From: Diadema setosum
Taxonomy: Eukaryota > Echinodermata > Echinoidea > Diadematoida > Diadematidae
Length of the DNA stretch: 64,000 nucleotides
Reading direction: 5' to 3'
Assembly: GCA_033980235.1 (NCBI GenBank)
Contig: CM067076.1
Coordinates: forward strand, 35,917,709 to 35,981,708
Under the pieces are notes generated by a model. The model worked only from the letters and a program-made list of their open reading frames with translations, did not search any database and was not told the origin of the DNA. Position numbers and translations under genes: made by a program. Positions within the stretch are counted from its first letter, which is position 1; the number at the start of each line of letters is the position of its first letter. Shown one piece after another: positions 62,400 to 64,000 of this stretch.

Positions 62400-64000
62400 G
62401 CAGAGGCGTCGATGGGGGGGGGGGGATGGTTCCCCCATAAAAGTGGGACAAACCAAATCGCAAAAATATAGCTAAAAACGGCAGTTTTTGGGGTGTAAAA
62501 TGTCAACATTTTAAAGCTCGCTCGCTCCGCTCGCTCGCATTTAAGCGCTAAGCCATTCCCCTGATGTTGCTACCAGTGATTGACAGCAGGTGCGCAAGGT
62601 GCGCCCCCCCCCCCTAATCTCCAAAGCAAAAAAATATAGCTACAAATGGCAGGTTTGGGGACTGTAAGATGTCAAAATTTTTCAAGCTCGCTCGCTTCGC
62701 ACACTCGCCTTTAATCATTATGCCATTCTCATGATGTTGCTGCCATAAATTGCCAGCAGTTTTCGCCCGGTGCTCCCCCTAAATTTCCAAAGCTAAAAAT
62801 AAAGCTACAAACGGCAGTTTTGGGACTGTAATAAGTCGAAATTTTGAAGCTCGCTCGCTCCGCTCGCTCGGATTTAATCATTATGCCATTCTCCTGATGT
62901 TGCTGCCAGTTATTGCCAGCAGTTTTCGCCCGGTGTGCCTCCCCTTAATTTCCAAAGCGAAAAAATACAGCTACAAACGACATTTTCTTGGATTGCAAAA
63001 TGTCAAAATTTTAAGGCTCGCTTGCTCCGCTCGCTCGCATTTAATCGCTATGGCATTCTCCTGATGTTGCTGCCAGTGATTGACAGCAGTTGTGCCCGGT
63101 GCGTCCCCTTTAATTTCCAAAGCGAAAAATATAGCTACAAATGGCAGTTTTGGGGACTGAAAGTTGTCAAAATTTTCAAGCTCGCTCGCTTGGCACACTC
63201 GCATTTAATCATTATGCCATTCTCATGATGTTGCTGCCAGTAATTGCCAGCAGTTTTCGCCCGGTGCTCCCCCCTTAATCTCCACAGCGAAAAACATAGC
63301 TACAAACGGCAGTTTTGGGACTGTAAGATGTCAAAATTTTGAAGCTCGCTTCACTCACTCGCATTTAATCATTATGCCATTCTCCTGATGTTGCTGCCAG
63401 TTATTGCCAGCAGTTTTCGCCCGGTGCTCCCCCCCCCCCTTAATTTCCAAAGCGAAAAATATAGCTACAAACGGCAGTTTTGGGACTGTAATAAGTCAAA
63501 GTTTTGAAGCTCGCTCGCTTCGCTCGCTCGCATTTAATCATTATGCCATTCTCCTGATGTTGCTGCCAGTTATTGCCAGCAGTTTTCGCCCGGTGCTCCC
63601 CCCTTAATTTCCAAAGCGAAAAATATAGCTACAAACGGCAGTTTTGGGACTGTAATAAGTCAAAATTTTGAAGCTCGCTCGCTTCGCTCGCTCGCATTTA
63701 ATCATTATGCCATTCTCCTGATGAAGCTGCCAGTAATTGCCAGCAGTTTTCCCCCGGTACTCCCCCTTAATTTCCAAAGCGAAAAAATACAGCCACAAAC
63801 GACAGTTTGGGGGACTGTAAAATGTCAAAAATTTTCAAGCTCACTCGCTTCGCTCGCTCGCATTTAATCGTTATGCCATTCTCCTGATGTTGCTGCCAGT
63901 ACGAACTGCCAGCAGTTGCGCCCTGTGCGCCCCCTTAATTTCCAAAGCGAAAAAATACAGCCCAAAACGGCAGTTTTTAGTGTAAAATGCCAAAATTTTC
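62400..64000. repeat. Tandem array, period about 165 bp, nine or more copies
   Basis: The landmark TGATGTTGC (or close variant) occurs near 62562, 62732, 62895, 63062, 63226, 63386, 63555, 63719 and 63885, i.e. spacings of 160-170 bp. Each unit contains AAGCTCGCTCGCTTCGCTCG, CATTTAATCATTATGCC, TTGCCAGCAGTT, a C run, TTAATTTCCAAAGCGAAAAA and ACGGCAGTTTTGGGACTGTA. Copies differ by scattered changes and C-run length. The array opens at 62403 with GCGTCGATGGGGGG and runs off the window end. Open frames in both strands reflect the repeat and are broken by unit-length changes. Confidence 0.95.

Noticed and set aside
62935..63828. Several 67-97 codon frames on both strands
   Set aside because: They lie wholly in the 165 bp tandem array and repeat the same peptide-like patterns, broken by unit-length changes.
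62400..64000. CRISPR-like regular repeats
   Set aside because: Whole 165 bp units are repeated without distinct spacers, and the window is animal DNA.

Overview
This is eukaryotic (animal) genomic DNA: AT-rich, full of simple repeats and degraded mobile elements, with one clearly recognisable protein-coding gene split by GT-AG introns. The gene, on the + strand, is a kainate-type ionotropic glutamate receptor (GRIK family). Thirteen exons between 3924 and 41080 join in a consistent phase into an open frame of 867 residues. The frame lacks only its 5' start: the signal peptide and first strand of the amino-terminal domain are not found in the window. The short foldback elements, the blocks containing 'GCTCGCTCGC', and the receptor's similarity to vertebrate GRIKs fit a marine invertebrate deuterostome such as an echinoderm. 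That assignment is an inference from memory of such repeats, not a database match.

Layout. 1-3923: flank or intron sequence before the first visible exon. 3924-4094: first visible receptor exon. 4095-27554: a 23.5 kb intron holding a foldback MITE (4546-4706), purine tracts, several microsatellites, a minus-strand tRNA-derived SINE (about 15395-15545), a decayed minus-strand LINE (about 18025-19720), and, just before exon 2, a foldback element with a hammerhead-like core (26931-27165) and another MITE (27183-27320). 27555-41080: the remaining twelve exons, with introns of 0.35-3.2 kb. These introns contain three more foldback elements. 41081-64000: downstream, gene-poor DNA with a telomere-like TTAGGG tract enclosed by an inverted repeat (54364-54591), a SINE/foldback composite (56326-56718), a long GGA/GAA tract (60441-60598) and a tandem array with a period of about 165 bp that runs off the end of the window (62400-64000).

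The receptor exons follow the usual order: amino-terminal domain (exons 1-7), linker (exon 8), ligand-binding segment S1 (exons 9-10), M1, pore loop and M3 (all in exon 10), S2 (exons 10-12), M4 (exon 12) and the cytoplasmic tail (exon 13). The genome encodes Gln at the pore Q/R site. The agonist-binding Arg and Glu and the kainate-type ion-site residues are present. The tail ends ETVA, very like the ETMA PDZ-binding end of vertebrate GluK2.

I saw no operon, CRISPR array, rRNA or intact mobile-element gene, and nothing that I would call a new biological system. The most unusual items are the structured repeats and the gene-level details listed in the findings. Apart from the receptor and the LINE remnant, no open reading frame here resembles a protein I recognise.
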